A DNA stretch of 42,026 bases, taken from a virus. The notes below the pieces were generated by a model. It saw only the letters and a program-made list of their open reading frames with translations. It was not told where the DNA came from and ran no database searches. A program made the translations under genes and the position numbers. Below, piece after piece: positions 23,306-31,432 of this stretch (position 1 is its first letter; each line of letters begins with the position of its first letter). The DNA lies in IMG/VR virus record IMGVR_UViG_3300036770_002847, positions 1-42,026 of that record, one strand, 5' to 3'.

Positions 23306-23692
23306 ATGTTTGAAAATTTGACTGATGATAATTTTGTGATGTTTGCAATGAAGTGTTATGTATCACCTAGTTGCCTTATGTCAGAATTTGAAGGTGATAT
23401 CAAAAGAACGAAATATCTGAAAAGGTTATTTCGTAGATATAAGATAACAAAAAATCTCAAAGAGAGATTGATACTGAATCACATAATCTTATTGAACAAT
23501 GTTTTTGGTCCAGAAGTTACTGCGAGAATATTGTTCTATAAGATAGATGAAAGAGATTATGATATATTGAAAACATTTCTAGCATATCTTAACATTATGC
23601 CAGAAATAATTTATGGAATCAGAGGTAAAAATATTTACTCGTCTGATATTCAAATAGATACAAATGTCGCAGAGATATTGGCAAAGATATGA
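23306..23692 (+). CDS. Conserved hypothetical helical protein
   Basis: A 128-residue protein, mostly helical. It has a KRTKYLKRLFRRYKITKNLKERLIL stretch in parts (residues 29-54), then NHIILLNNVFGPEVTARILFYKI. This LKERLILNHIxxLxNVFG signature is common to a short protein found in many T4-like phages of aquatic hosts, usually of unknown function. The gene overlaps the next by four bases (ATGA). No catalytic motif is visible. Confidence 0.75.
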   Translation: MFENLTDDNFVMFAMKCYVSPSCLMSEFEGDIKRTKYLKRLFRRYKITKNLKERLILNHIILLNNVFGPEVTARILFYKIDERDYDILKTFLAYLNIMPEIIYGIRGKNIYSSDIQIDTNVAEILAKI

Positions 23693-24063
23693 AAAAAACA
23701 GCAAGAGAAAAATTAATTTCAGGACTAAAACGTAGTGGTTATGACGTTGAAAAAAGGCACAAATATTGGAGTGATATGTCCAAAGAATTAGAAAAACAAA
23801 AAAAAGATTATGAGAAAAAAAATTCAGAATTAAAAGAAAGATGTTGGCCAGGACATAAAGCGGTGCCCGGTAAAAAACCATATTCACCTGGCTCTTGTGT
23901 AAAAGAAGATGGTGCGGTAGCAGCAGGTCCAACTAATTCTGTTGGTGGTGGTGCTATTGCTGGTGTTGGTGTTGGACCCCAAGGTGAACCTGGTGTCAAC
24001 ATGAAAAAAAGAAAAAAAGTTATGCCATTTAATATGTTTGTAAGAAAGAAACCTAATCAATGA
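23689..24063 (+). CDS. Small phage protein with CWPGxxxVPGKKPYxxGSC module
   Basis: A 124-residue basic protein. The N-terminal helix (KTAREKLISGLKRSGYD) and a long Lys/Glu helix precede CWPGHKAVPGKKPYSPGSC (about residues 47-65), a short module found in many phage proteins of the internal-protein type. A Gly-rich segment VGGGAIAGVGVGPQGEPGV follows (about 84-102), then a basic C-terminus. The two Cys could form a disulfide or a metal site. Overlaps neighbours by four bases on each side. Function unknown; it closes the run of small virion-like genes before the lysis cassette. Confidence 0.7.
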   Translation: MKKTAREKLISGLKRSGYDVEKRHKYWSDMSKELEKQKKDYEKKNSELKERCWPGHKAVPGKKPYSPGSCVKEDGAVAAGPTNSVGGGAIAGVGVGPQGEPGVNMKKRKKVMPFNMFVRKKPNQ

Positions 24064-24536
24064 TTGGTATTGGTGGCGCAATTAAGGCAATCGTATATCT
24101 TGTAATCGTAGTAGTGATTGCAGGTGGTTTGTGGTATGTAATGAATTTGAAAGCCGACTTAGCCACATCTGAAGCAAACAATCAGAAATTACAAGATGCG
24201 GCTGCTGCACAAGGCGCATTGATTGAATCGATGCAGAGAGACATTGCACAGATACAAGAAACAAACAAACAGTTGGCAGAGCAAAACGAAAAACAGAAAC
24301 AAGATGTTGCAACTCTGTCATCTAAATTTAGCAAGAGAGACTTCGGTGCTCTTGCCGCAGAGAAACCTGCCGTAGTAGAAAAGTTAGTTAATCGTGGTAC
24401 TGCAAATGTGATGCGTTGTTTAGAACTTGCATCAGGCTCACCACTTAACGAAAAAGAGAAAAACGCAAAAACACCAACAGAGGCAAATCGTGAATGTCCG
24501 TCACTTATTAATCCTTCCTACACTGCTCCTAATTAG
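24060..24536 (+). CDS. i-spanin (Rz-like inner-membrane spanin)
   Basis: A 158-residue type II membrane protein. One N-terminal transmembrane segment (about residues 8-28, IKAIVYLVIVVVIAGGLWYV) is followed by a periplasmic Gln/Asn/Glu-rich coiled coil (33-95). This is the topology of phage inner-membrane spanins, which fuse the inner and outer membranes in the last step of Gram-negative lysis. The partner o-spanin gene begins inside its 3' end (24490), the classic overlapping Rz/Rz1 arrangement. The assignment rests on topology and context rather than on sequence identity. Confidence 0.8.
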   Translation: MIGIGGAIKAIVYLVIVVVIAGGLWYVMNLKADLATSEANNQKLQDAAAAQGALIESMQRDIAQIQETNKQLAEQNEKQKQDVATLSSKFSKRDFGALAAEKPAVVEKLVNRGTANVMRCLELASGSPLNEKEKNAKTPTEANRECPSLINPSYTAPN

Positions 24537-24870
24537 CGGTTGTGCTTCTTTTGGCTGGAACTCTAGCGTAAAACCTTTAGAAGTCAAAACAAAAGCAGTA
24601 GAAAGAACAAAGTTAAATCTATCTGAACCAACACCACTCAAAGGTCGTGAACTTGGTTGGATTGTTATCACACCGGAGAACGCAGAACAAGTTTGGGCTA
24701 AATTAAAAGAATCAAATACAGATTTAGTTTTGTTTGCAATCACAGATGACGGTTACGAACAATTAGCAATAACGATGGCTGAACTCAGAAACTTTATCGC
24801 ACAACAGCGTGCTATCATTGTAAAATATAAGGAATACTATGAACCGCCTGAAACTCCTGTTAGTAAGTAG
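24490..24870 (+). CDS. o-spanin (Rz1-like outer-membrane lipoprotein), GTG start
   Basis: A 126-residue lipoprotein. The signal sequence (HLLILPTLLLISGC) ends in a lipobox, LISGC, so Cys at about residue 17 would be acylated. The mature part is soluble alpha/beta with a C-terminal Pro-rich end. The start is the GTG at 24490, with AGAGG 6 bases upstream inside the i-spanin gene; a TTG further upstream would add a long charged extension before the signal peptide and is rejected. The overlap with the i-spanin gene supports the pairing. It is larger than classical Rz1 proteins. Confidence 0.75.
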   Translation: MNVRHLLILPTLLLISGCASFGWNSSVKPLEVKTKAVERTKLNLSEPTPLKGRELGWIVITPENAEQVWAKLKESNTDLVLFAITDDGYEQLAITMAELRNFIAQQRAIIVKYKEYYEPPETPVSK

Positions 24871-25252
24871 TATTGTTGTTGTATTACCTGGTTGTGCAGT
24901 ATGGGATGCCTACTTTATGGCAGGCTATGACAATGTTGAATATGCATTGGTCAACAAAGTCAGAACATTCTCTGAGTTAGCAATTGAAGAATGTGATAAT
25001 GAAGAAAAGACAAAAGCAAATGTTGCAAAGATTCATGGTTATGCCGTTGAATTGAAAAACTTTACGCAATACATTCCTAATAATGAAGATGCAAATAAGT
25101 TAGGTAACAATTTGTTTCAACTAACATCACAAACGAAAGACCATTATGCTAAAAATACTAATGTTTCTCAAAGTTTTTGCAAACTCAAGTTACAACAAAT
25201 TAATCGCAATGCTGAAACCATCCAAAAAGTCATAGGGAGTAAACCAAGATGA
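24839..25252 (+). CDS. Second lysis-cassette lipoprotein
   Basis: A 137-residue protein with a lipoprotein signal: NRLKLLLVSSIVVVLPGC, with lipobox LPGC at about residues 16-19. The mature part is helical with two further Cys (EECDNEE and SFCKLKL), which may form a disulfide. It overlaps the o-spanin gene by 32 bases and has AAGGA before its ATG. Two lipoproteins in one lysis cassette is unusual; this could be an alternative o-spanin or a superinfection-exclusion lipoprotein. Which of the two pairs with the i-spanin is not decided by sequence. Confidence 0.7.
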   Translation: MNRLKLLLVSSIVVVLPGCAVWDAYFMAGYDNVEYALVNKVRTFSELAIEECDNEEKTKANVAKIHGYAVELKNFTQYIPNNEDANKLGNNLFQLTSQTKDHYAKNTNVSQSFCKLKLQQINRNAETIQKVIGSKPR

Positions 25253-25458
25253 GTGATATTGTCGAATTAGAATATAACTTCAATGAAATCAATCGTGCAT
25301 TTGAAAATCACGAAATTTCTAAAGAAGAATACAAGAATCTTTTAGAAGGCTTAGAGATTGAAAAGGCAGTCACAATGAATGCCGAAGAACTTCAACGCAA
25401 AGAACAATTAAATTTTGCAATTAATGCTGCTATCTCCGCTGTATCATTAATTGCCTAA
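25249..25458 (+). CDS. Small protein with C-terminal hydrophobic helix
   Basis: A 69-residue protein. The acidic helical part reads YNFNEINRAFENHEISKEEYKNL, followed by a short hydrophobic C-terminus (NFAINAAISAVSLIA), long enough for a weak membrane helix. The start overlaps the previous stop (ATGA). Its place between the spanins and endolysin suggests a part in lysis timing, but no specific function can be assigned. Confidence 0.65.
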   Translation: MSDIVELEYNFNEINRAFENHEISKEEYKNLLEGLEIEKAVTMNAEELQRKEQLNFAINAAISAVSLIA

Positions 25459-25461
25459 ATA
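25454..25461 (+). promoter_or_regulatory. Possible late-promoter-like box CCTAAATA
   Basis: CCTAAATA overlaps the stop of the small 25249 gene and lies 21 bases before the endolysin ATG. It is weaker than the GATAAATA boxes but sits at one of the few gaps in this block. It could give the endolysin its own late transcript. Confidence 0.3.
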
Positions 25462-25482
25462 TAAAACCACAGAGGTAAACAC

Positions 25483-26100
25483 ATGACTTTAGAACAATTA
25501 AAACAAATGATTGGAAATAATCCTTACGCTGATAATTGGCATAGGGTGTTAGAACAATTGTTACCTGAATATGAGATTAATACTCCGCAACGCATAGCTG
25601 CATTTATAGCACAATGTGCTCATGAATCTGGTAATTTTAGAGTATTAAAAGAGAACTTAAATTATCGTGCTGCAACTCTGCGTAAAATTTTTCCAAAATA
25701 TTTCCCAACTGACGAACTGGCAAACGAATACGCATCGAAACCAAACAAACAAGAAGCAATAGCAAATAAAGTTTATGCAAATCGTATGGGTAATGGTGAT
25801 GAGGCAAGCGGAGACGGATTTCGTTACTGTGGTCGTGGACTTATTCAATTAACAGGTAAAGATAATTATACATTCTTTGCTGGAAGTTTAGGTATTTCAG
25901 TTGAAGAAGCAGCTGAATATTTACAGACATTTGAAGGTGCTGTACAATCAGCTTGTTGGTTTTGGGAGACAAACAATCTGAACAAGTGGGCAGACACGGG
26001 TGACATTAAAGAATTAACTAGAAGAATCAATGGTGGTTACATTGGTTTAGAAGACCGCATCAAACACTACGAACACGCATTACATATTTTAGGAGCATAA
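25483..26100 (+). CDS. Endolysin, GH19 (chitinase-like) muramidase
   Basis: A 205-residue lytic enzyme of glycoside hydrolase family 19. IAAFIAQCAHESGNFRVLKENLNY (about residues 37-60) contains the catalytic Glu in AHESG. GDGFRYCGRGLIQLTGKDNY (about 108-127) is the family's substrate-binding signature, and ELTRRINGGYIGLEDR closes the domain. In phages this fold cleaves peptidoglycan. No signal peptide or SAR segment is seen at the N-terminus, so export needs a holin, for which the gene at 26305 is a candidate. AGAGG lies before the ATG. Confidence 0.92.
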   Translation: MTLEQLKQMIGNNPYADNWHRVLEQLLPEYEINTPQRIAAFIAQCAHESGNFRVLKENLNYRAATLRKIFPKYFPTDELANEYASKPNKQEAIANKVYANRMGNGDEASGDGFRYCGRGLIQLTGKDNYTFFAGSLGISVEEAAEYLQTFEGAVQSACWFWETNNLNKWADTGDIKELTRRINGGYIGLEDRIKHYEHALHILGA

Positions 26101-26101
26101 A

Positions 26102-26305
26102 ATGAAAAATCTATTACTCGCTGTTTTAACTTCAGTTGCCTTTGTTGCTGGTGCTTCTGCTGCCGAAACTAAAAAGGTATGTGTTGATGTAAAAGACAAA
26201 AATGGTCAAGTAGTTAAAGATGCCAAAGGTAATGCAAAACAAAATTGTAAAGAAATGAAAGTGCATAAGAAATTAGAAGGCACTAAAGTACCCGAGAAAA
26301 AATAA
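26102..26305 (+). CDS. Small secreted protein
   Basis: A 67-residue protein with a clear signal peptide (KNLLLAVLTSVAFVAGASA, predicted cleavage after ASA). The mature part is a small basic domain of about 46 residues with two Cys (VCVDVKDKNGQ and KQNCKEM). The gene starts 2 bases after the endolysin stop and overlaps the next start by one base. A periplasmic role in lysis or superinfection control is plausible, but nothing identifies it further. Confidence 0.65.
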   Translation: MKNLLLAVLTSVAFVAGASAAETKKVCVDVKDKNGQVVKDAKGNAKQNCKEMKVHKKLEGTKVPEKK

Positions 26306-26727
26306 TGTCAACCGAAGATTTATCCGAAATTAAGGTCGATGTTGGTGTTTTAAAGACACAAGTATTGACCTTATCATCACTTTGTAATAAAATGGACACA
26401 GTTATAGACAAACTTATGGACCAACACGACCGCCACATTACCAAAGTATATGTGGATATGGATGCTAGAAGAGTGGAAACAGATAAAGACATTAAAGAAA
26501 TAAACCAAAGAATCGATACCATGTTGGACAAAATACAAAATTCCGAAATAAGAATTATGGAAAAAATTGATGACCTGCGTGTAGAAATGCAGGAACACAA
26601 CAAAAAAGAAAAAGAATCTTTAGACAAACTTCTGCAATGGAAGTGGATGGTTGCCGGTGGTATTATTGTTGTGTCGTGGTTGATTGCTAATATAAATTTT
26701 GATACAATATCGGCATTAGTTAAGTAA
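26305..26727 (+). CDS. Holin candidate: coiled coil with C-terminal membrane segment
   Basis: A 140-residue protein. Residues 5-110 are a continuous heptad-like coiled coil (Leu/Ile/Met at regular spacing, Asp/Glu/Lys between). One transmembrane helix follows near the C-terminus (about residues 114-133, KWMVAGGIIVVSWLIANI). This layout resembles XhlA-type holin-associated proteins and single-span holins. Its place right after the endolysin supports a role in lysis. With only one membrane segment it may act with a second protein. Not proven by a family motif. Confidence 0.6.
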   Translation: MSTEDLSEIKVDVGVLKTQVLTLSSLCNKMDTVIDKLMDQHDRHITKVYVDMDARRVETDKDIKEINQRIDTMLDKIQNSEIRIMEKIDDLRVEMQEHNKKEKESLDKLLQWKWMVAGGIIVVSWLIANINFDTISALVK

Positions 26728-26752
26728 ACAATTTTTTGGCATTTTATAAATT

Positions 26753-27469
26753 ATGAATTACAAATATTTGAAATATGAACCTCTCATAAAACTCGCAGAA
26801 GAACTACCTATACCACCAAAAAATGTAATTGATGAAGCATTTAAAATTGCCGATTCACACCAACACGAAGAAAACCAAAAACATCTAGAAGAAGATAGTT
26901 ATGAAATTGTAAGTAAAAGAGAAAGTGATAATTTTTGGCCAAATTTGAGTAGTGAAATAAAAGAAGAATTTCTTCCGTGCGTTAAGGAAGAAATGATTAA
27001 AATGAAAAATTACGACTGGTCAAAATGTTTGGGATTGCCTATAAGTTTAGTTGAGAGTTACACTAGTGAATGTGGATATTTTAAATATCTAGATGGAAAT
27101 GAAATAATATGGCAATGGGTTGAAAAAAATATACCATATAAGATAGATAATATTAGTGTATTTACATTATATGGTGGTAAAAAAATTTTACCACATCAAG
27201 ACTTTGCAAAAAATCAACTTAATATGATAATTGAGTGCAATGATGAAACAATAAATTATGTTTATGAACCAAAAAAAGAATTTCAACATTTAAATACAAA
27301 TGCATACTCTTTTGTACCATACGAAAGAATTGATGTTGTACAGGAAATTAAAGTTGAAAAAAATAAATGGTATTATTTTCCAGCAACTAGAATTCATAGC
27401 ATTGAAAATATAAACAACACAAGAAGAGTTGGAATATCATTAATTATTGATAACAACTATATTATTTAA
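26753..27469 (+). CDS. 2OG-Fe(II)-oxygenase-like protein
   Basis: A 238-residue protein whose C-terminal half shows the double-stranded beta-helix iron site. HxD lies in LPHQDFAKNQ (about residue 146), the distal His in RIHSIEN, and the 2-oxoglutarate-binding Arg in RRVGISLII. Such enzymes are common in aquatic T4-like phages; substrates are mostly unknown. The gene looks more AT-rich than its neighbours, follows a 25-base gap with no clear ribosome site, and separates the lysis block from the primase gene. This suggests a late arrival. The N-terminal helical region is unassigned. Confidence 0.65.
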   Translation: MNYKYLKYEPLIKLAEELPIPPKNVIDEAFKIADSHQHEENQKHLEEDSYEIVSKRESDNFWPNLSSEIKEEFLPCVKEEMIKMKNYDWSKCLGLPISLVESYTSECGYFKYLDGNEIIWQWVEKNIPYKIDNISVFTLYGGKKILPHQDFAKNQLNMIIECNDETINYVYEPKKEFQHLNTNAYSFVPYERIDVVQEIKVEKNKWYYFPATRIHSIENINNTRRVGISLIIDNNYII

Positions 27470-27473
27470 AATT

Positions 27474-28487
27474 ATGAGCGTTTACATTGATAGAACATTT
27501 CTTCTCCGCATTTCCAATCAACTAGAAAGATTTGCAAAGAAGAAAGACGACCTGTACAATTTCAGGTGTCCCATCTGTGGTGATTCCCAAAAGAACAAAA
27601 CAAAGGCTAGGGGTTTCGTTTATCGAAAGAAAAATGATTACTTCTATATGTGCCACAATTGTGGTATCTCAACCACATTCTATAATTTTTTACGGCAAGT
27701 CGATGAGAGTTTAATAAAAGAATATCAACTTGAACGATATAAAAATGGTGAAACAGGAAACAACAATTATCCTAAACCAGAATTTGAAGAAATCAAATCT
27801 GAAAAACCAGTGTTCAAACAAAAATTACCTCTCGAATCAATTAATGATTTACCTGATGGACATTATGCAAAAGTATATGTTGAACAAAGAAAAATACCAG
27901 AAAAACATTATGCAAGTCTTTACTTTGCACCAGACTTCAAAAAATTTGTTGAGGGACTTCAAATAGAAAAAGATGGCTTAAAAGAAGATGACCCACGACT
28001 AGTCATTCCGTTTTATGATGAAAACAAAAACTTGATTGCATTTCAAGGTAGAGCACTAAGTGAATCTAAACTTCGGTATATAACAATTAAAGTTGATTCT
28101 GACAACAAAAAAATATTTGGCTTAGAAAGAGCGAACACAGAGAATAATATTTGTGTGGTCGAGGGACCAATCGACTCTTTATTCCTAGACAATGCAATCG
28201 CTACAGCAGATTCTAATTTGGAATCGATTGGAGAGTCTTTGGACAAGTCCCAAGTCACGTTAGTGTTCGACAATGAACCACGAAACAAAGAGATTGTTAG
28301 ACAGATGGAACACGCAATTGATAATCACTTTCGTATTGTGATATGGCCAGAATTTATTGAAGAAAAAGATATCAATGATATGGTACTTGGTGGTTTCTCA
28401 CCAGACGAAATTCAAGATATTATAGATAAAAATACATTCGTTAATCTCAGAGCGAAAATGGAGTTTGTTAATTGGAAGAAAATATAA
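27474..28487 (+). CDS. 61: DNA primase, gp61-like
   Basis: A 337-residue primase that synthesises RNA primers at the fork with the gp41 helicase. The N-terminus has a zinc-binding pair: CPICGDS (about residue 32) and MCHNCG (about 59). A TOPRIM domain follows: ICVVEGPIDSL (about 217) carries the catalytic Glu, and LVFDNEPRNKE (about 255) the acidic metal site. Length and order match T4 gp61 (342). ATG 27474 is chosen because it gives the normal N-terminus; an upstream in-frame start lies inside the previous gene. The 3' end overlaps the next gene by 16 bases. Confidence 0.92.
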   Translation: MSVYIDRTFLLRISNQLERFAKKKDDLYNFRCPICGDSQKNKTKARGFVYRKKNDYFYMCHNCGISTTFYNFLRQVDESLIKEYQLERYKNGETGNNNYPKPEFEEIKSEKPVFKQKLPLESINDLPDGHYAKVYVEQRKIPEKHYASLYFAPDFKKFVEGLQIEKDGLKEDDPRLVIPFYDENKNLIAFQGRALSESKLRYITIKVDSDNKKIFGLERANTENNICVVEGPIDSLFLDNAIATADSNLESIGESLDKSQVTLVFDNEPRNKEIVRQMEHAIDNHFRIVIWPEFIEEKDINDMVLGGFSPDEIQDIIDKNTFVNLRAKMEFVNWKKI

Positions 28488-28954
28488 TTGCGTGGTTACA
28501 ACGCATATCTGAGAAAAAGGATGAACTTGGTGGATTTTCTATTTGTCCTTTCGCAAGAAAGGCAATGAACGAAAAAAAAATATTTTGGTCGTATATAAAT
28601 CACAATGCGGAAACCTACATACTCAATCACATCAAAAATTGTTTCAAAGATGTTATTGACTTTGAGGTAATTCTATATTACAATGTAGAGAAAAATTTAT
28701 CTGATAGTGATTTACTTACCATCATTAGTAATTTACAAAAAGAAAGAACTGATTTGATTTTTTTAAAAGACCATCCAGATAATCCTGGTTATATCAATGG
28801 TTTGTATACTGGTAATGGAGAATATCCCGTAATATTGGTTCAACCAAAAAATAAATTATTAGAAGCAAGGTCATCTTTAGAAAAAACAAATTATTATAGT
28901 TATTGGTCCGAAGAATATAAAAAAGAAATATGGAGTTATGGTGATGAAAGTTGA
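28472..28954 (+). CDS. Conserved hypothetical protein with CPFA motif, TTG start
   Basis: A 160-residue protein. GGFSICPFARKA (residues 20-31) is a short motif shared by small proteins of T4-like phages and some bacterial proteins of unknown function. A beta-alpha-beta core follows, then DHPDNPGYINGLYTGNGEYPVILVQ. The start is a TTG at 28472 with GGAG at 28460-28463; no ATG is available before the motif. The end overlaps the ThyX start. Its place between primase and ThyX suggests a metabolic or replication role, but I name none. Confidence 0.65.
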   Translation: MEENIIAWLQRISEKKDELGGFSICPFARKAMNEKKIFWSYINHNAETYILNHIKNCFKDVIDFEVILYYNVEKNLSDSDLLTIISNLQKERTDLIFLKDHPDNPGYINGLYTGNGEYPVILVQPKNKLLEARSSLEKTNYYSYWSEEYKKEIWSYGDES

Positions 28955-29615
28955 ACTAATGAGTTATTCGCAACCAGATGTTTATTTTGTTGAAAACACA
29001 ACAGAATTGGTTGCTTGGTGTGCAAGGGTGTCAAATCCAAATAATCAGTCAAATAGAGAAACAAGTGAAAAATTGATTCGATATCTAATTAAACATCAAC
29101 ATTGGTCACCACTTGAAATGGTGTCTATGTGTTTAGAAATTGAAACCACAAGGGATATCGCAAGACAAATGTTGAGACACCGTTCGTTCAGCTTTCAGGA
29201 ATTTTCACAACGATATGCTGACCCAACCAAAGACCTCGATTTTGTAATTCGTGAAGCAAGATTACAAGATGAAAAGAATCGTCAAAATTCTGTAGAACTA
29301 GATATGAATAATGACGAACACAGACAAACACAATATCTATGGGAAAACCTCCAGAAAGATTTAATTAACCGAAGCAAAGAAGCATATGCTTGGGCCATTT
29401 CTAGAGGTATAGCAAAAGAGCAGGCTAGGGCTGTTCTGCCCGAAGGCAATACTGTCTCTCGTTTGTATATGAATGGAACTTTGCGTAGTTGGATACACTA
29501 CATACAACTCCGTTCAGCAAATGGCACACAGAAAGAACACATCGAAATAGCAAAGAAGTGCGCTGAAGTAATTGCCAAAGTATTTCCTATGGCAAAAGAA
29601 TTCGTAGAACAATAA
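28944..29615 (+). CDS. thyX: FAD-dependent thymidylate synthase ThyX
   Basis: A 223-residue flavoenzyme that methylates dUMP to dTMP using methylenetetrahydrofolate and NADPH. The ThyX signature RHRSFSFQEFSQRY (about residues 76-89) fits RHRxxSxxxxSxRY. VLPEGNTVSRLYMNGTLRSW (about 156-175) contributes the substrate site. ATG 28944 is chosen because GGAG at 28932-28935 is well spaced; another ATG lies 6 bases earlier. The gene overlaps the previous one and is followed closely by nrdA, so deoxynucleotide supply genes are grouped. Confidence 0.95.
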   Translation: MKVELMSYSQPDVYFVENTTELVAWCARVSNPNNQSNRETSEKLIRYLIKHQHWSPLEMVSMCLEIETTRDIARQMLRHRSFSFQEFSQRYADPTKDLDFVIREARLQDEKNRQNSVELDMNNDEHRQTQYLWENLQKDLINRSKEAYAWAISRGIAKEQARAVLPEGNTVSRLYMNGTLRSWIHYIQLRSANGTQKEHIEIAKKCAEVIAKVFPMAKEFVEQ

Positions 29616-29631
29616 TAATTTGGAGCAACAT

Positions 29632-31431
29632 ATGACACCAGGTATTGTACATGGTATTAAAGTAGACTATTCACGTGATTCACTATTCGATGAGTTAGGC
29701 ATCAAAAGATTACAAGAGAGTTATATGCGAGAAGATGAGGCTTCTCCACAAGAAAGGTTTGCTTATGTTTCAAAGACTTTTGGAAGTAATGAAGAACACG
29801 CTCAAAGACTTTATGACTATAGTAGCAAGCATTGGTTATCTTACAGCACTCCTATTCTTTCATTTGGTCGTAGTAAGCGGGGTCTTCCTATCAGCTGTTT
29901 TCTTAACTTTATCGAAGATACTGCGGAGGGACTAGTTGATAATCTTTCTGAAACTAATTGGCTTTCTATGCTTGGGGGTGGCGTTGGTATTGGCTTTGGT
30001 ATACGGTCTGCTGATGACAAATCAACCGGAGTCATGCCGCACCTCAAAATCTATGATGCATCTTCACTCGCTTACCGTCAAGGTCGGACTCGGCGTGGTA
30101 GTTATGCTGCCTATCTGGATATTTCTCATCCTGATATTATCGCCTTTTTAGAGATGCGTAAACCAACTGGTGACCCCAATGTACGTTGTTTAAATCTTCA
30201 CCATGGAATTAATATTACGGACGATTTCATGCAACTCATTGAACGTTGTATGTTAGATAAAGACGCTGATGATTCTTGGAATTTAAAAGACCCTCATACT
30301 GGAGAGGTACGTGAAACTGTATCAGCAAAACATCTATGGCAACAAATTTTAGAAATTCGTATGCACACGGGTGAACCATATATTCATTTCATTGATACTA
30401 GTAACCGTGAAATGCCAGAATTTTTAAAGAAAAAAGGATTACGCATTAATCAATCCAATCTTTGTTCAGAAATTATTTTACCAACCAATGAGCAAAGAAC
30501 TGCTGTTTGTTGTTTATCATCATTGAATTTAGAATACTATGATGAGTGGAAAGATGACCAGTTATTTTTAAAAGATGTTGCAGAAATGCTCGATAATGTT
30601 TTACAATATTTTATTGACCATGCACCAGAAGAAATTTCTAGAGCAAAATACTCTGCAAAAATGGAACGTTCTATTGGTATTGGAGCCTTAGGCTTTCATG
30701 CATATTTACAAAAAAATAATATTGCTTGGGAATCTGCATTGGCAACTTCTGCGAATCATAAAATATTCAAACATATCAAAAAAGGTCTAGATGATGCAAA
30801 TATTGAACTTGGTACTGAAAGAGGTGAAGCACCTGATACAATGGGCACCGGTAGGCGCTTTTCTCACATGGTGGCTATTGCACCCAATGCCTCCAGTAGT
30901 ATTATCATGGGTAATACCAGTCCTAGTATTGAACCATTTCGTGCAAACGCTTATAGACAAGACACACTAAGTGGAGCACATTTAAATAAAAATAAGTATT
31001 TGGATGAAATTATCAAGGAGAAAACCAATGCTGACGACAAGCTCGACTATAATGAAATCTGGTCAAGTATCATTGCCAATGATGGAAGCGTTCAGCACTT
31101 GGAATTCTTGGACGATTGGACAAAGGATGTTTTCAAAACAAGTATGGAAATTGACCAAAGATGGGTTGTGGACCATGCAGCTAACAGACAGAGTTACATT
31201 GACCAGGCACAATCGTTAAATTTATTCTTTAGACCAGATTCAAACATCAAATACATCCATGCCGTTCATTTTACAGCATGGAAAAAAGGATTGAAAACAC
31301 TTTATTATTGTCGTTCTGAAAAAATTGGTAAAGCAGATAAAGTTGCCAAGAAGATTGAGAGAGAAGTAATTAAAGAAATTGACATGGCCGAAATCGCACA
31401 AGGAAATGATTGTTTAGCTTGTGAAGGATAG
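29632..31431 (+). CDS. nrdA: Ribonucleotide reductase class I alpha subunit, NrdA
   Basis: A 599-residue catalytic subunit. Conserved elements include TPILSFGRSKRGLPISCFLNF in parts (active-site Cys in PISC), SMLGGGVGIGFG, NLCSEI (the thiyl-radical Cys), CCLSSLNL (redox partner), SIGIGALGFHAYLQ, and the C-terminal CLACEG pair that receives electrons. It is shorter than bacterial NrdA because the N-terminal ATP-cone domain is missing, so dATP inhibition through that domain is probably absent, as in other phage enzymes. ATG 29632 has GGAG 7 bases upstream. A 2OG-oxygenase-like gene separates it from nrdB. Confidence 0.95.
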   Translation: MTPGIVHGIKVDYSRDSLFDELGIKRLQESYMREDEASPQERFAYVSKTFGSNEEHAQRLYDYSSKHWLSYSTPILSFGRSKRGLPISCFLNFIEDTAEGLVDNLSETNWLSMLGGGVGIGFGIRSADDKSTGVMPHLKIYDASSLAYRQGRTRRGSYAAYLDISHPDIIAFLEMRKPTGDPNVRCLNLHHGINITDDFMQLIERCMLDKDADDSWNLKDPHTGEVRETVSAKHLWQQILEIRMHTGEPYIHFIDTSNREMPEFLKKKGLRINQSNLCSEIILPTNEQRTAVCCLSSLNLEYYDEWKDDQLFLKDVAEMLDNVLQYFIDHAPEEISRAKYSAKMERSIGIGALGFHAYLQKNNIAWESALATSANHKIFKHIKKGLDDANIELGTERGEAPDTMGTGRRFSHMVAIAPNASSSIIMGNTSPSIEPFRANAYRQDTLSGAHLNKNKYLDEIIKEKTNADDKLDYNEIWSSIIANDGSVQHLEFLDDWTKDVFKTSMEIDQRWVVDHAANRQSYIDQAQSLNLFFRPDSNIKYIHAVHFTAWKKGLKTLYYCRSEKIGKADKVAKKIEREVIKEIDMAEIAQGNDCLACEG

Positions 31432-31432
31432 T

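Noticed and set aside
26745-26752. TATAAATT before the 26753 gene as a late promoter
   Set aside because: It touches the start codon, which would make the message leaderless, and it does not match the other boxes.
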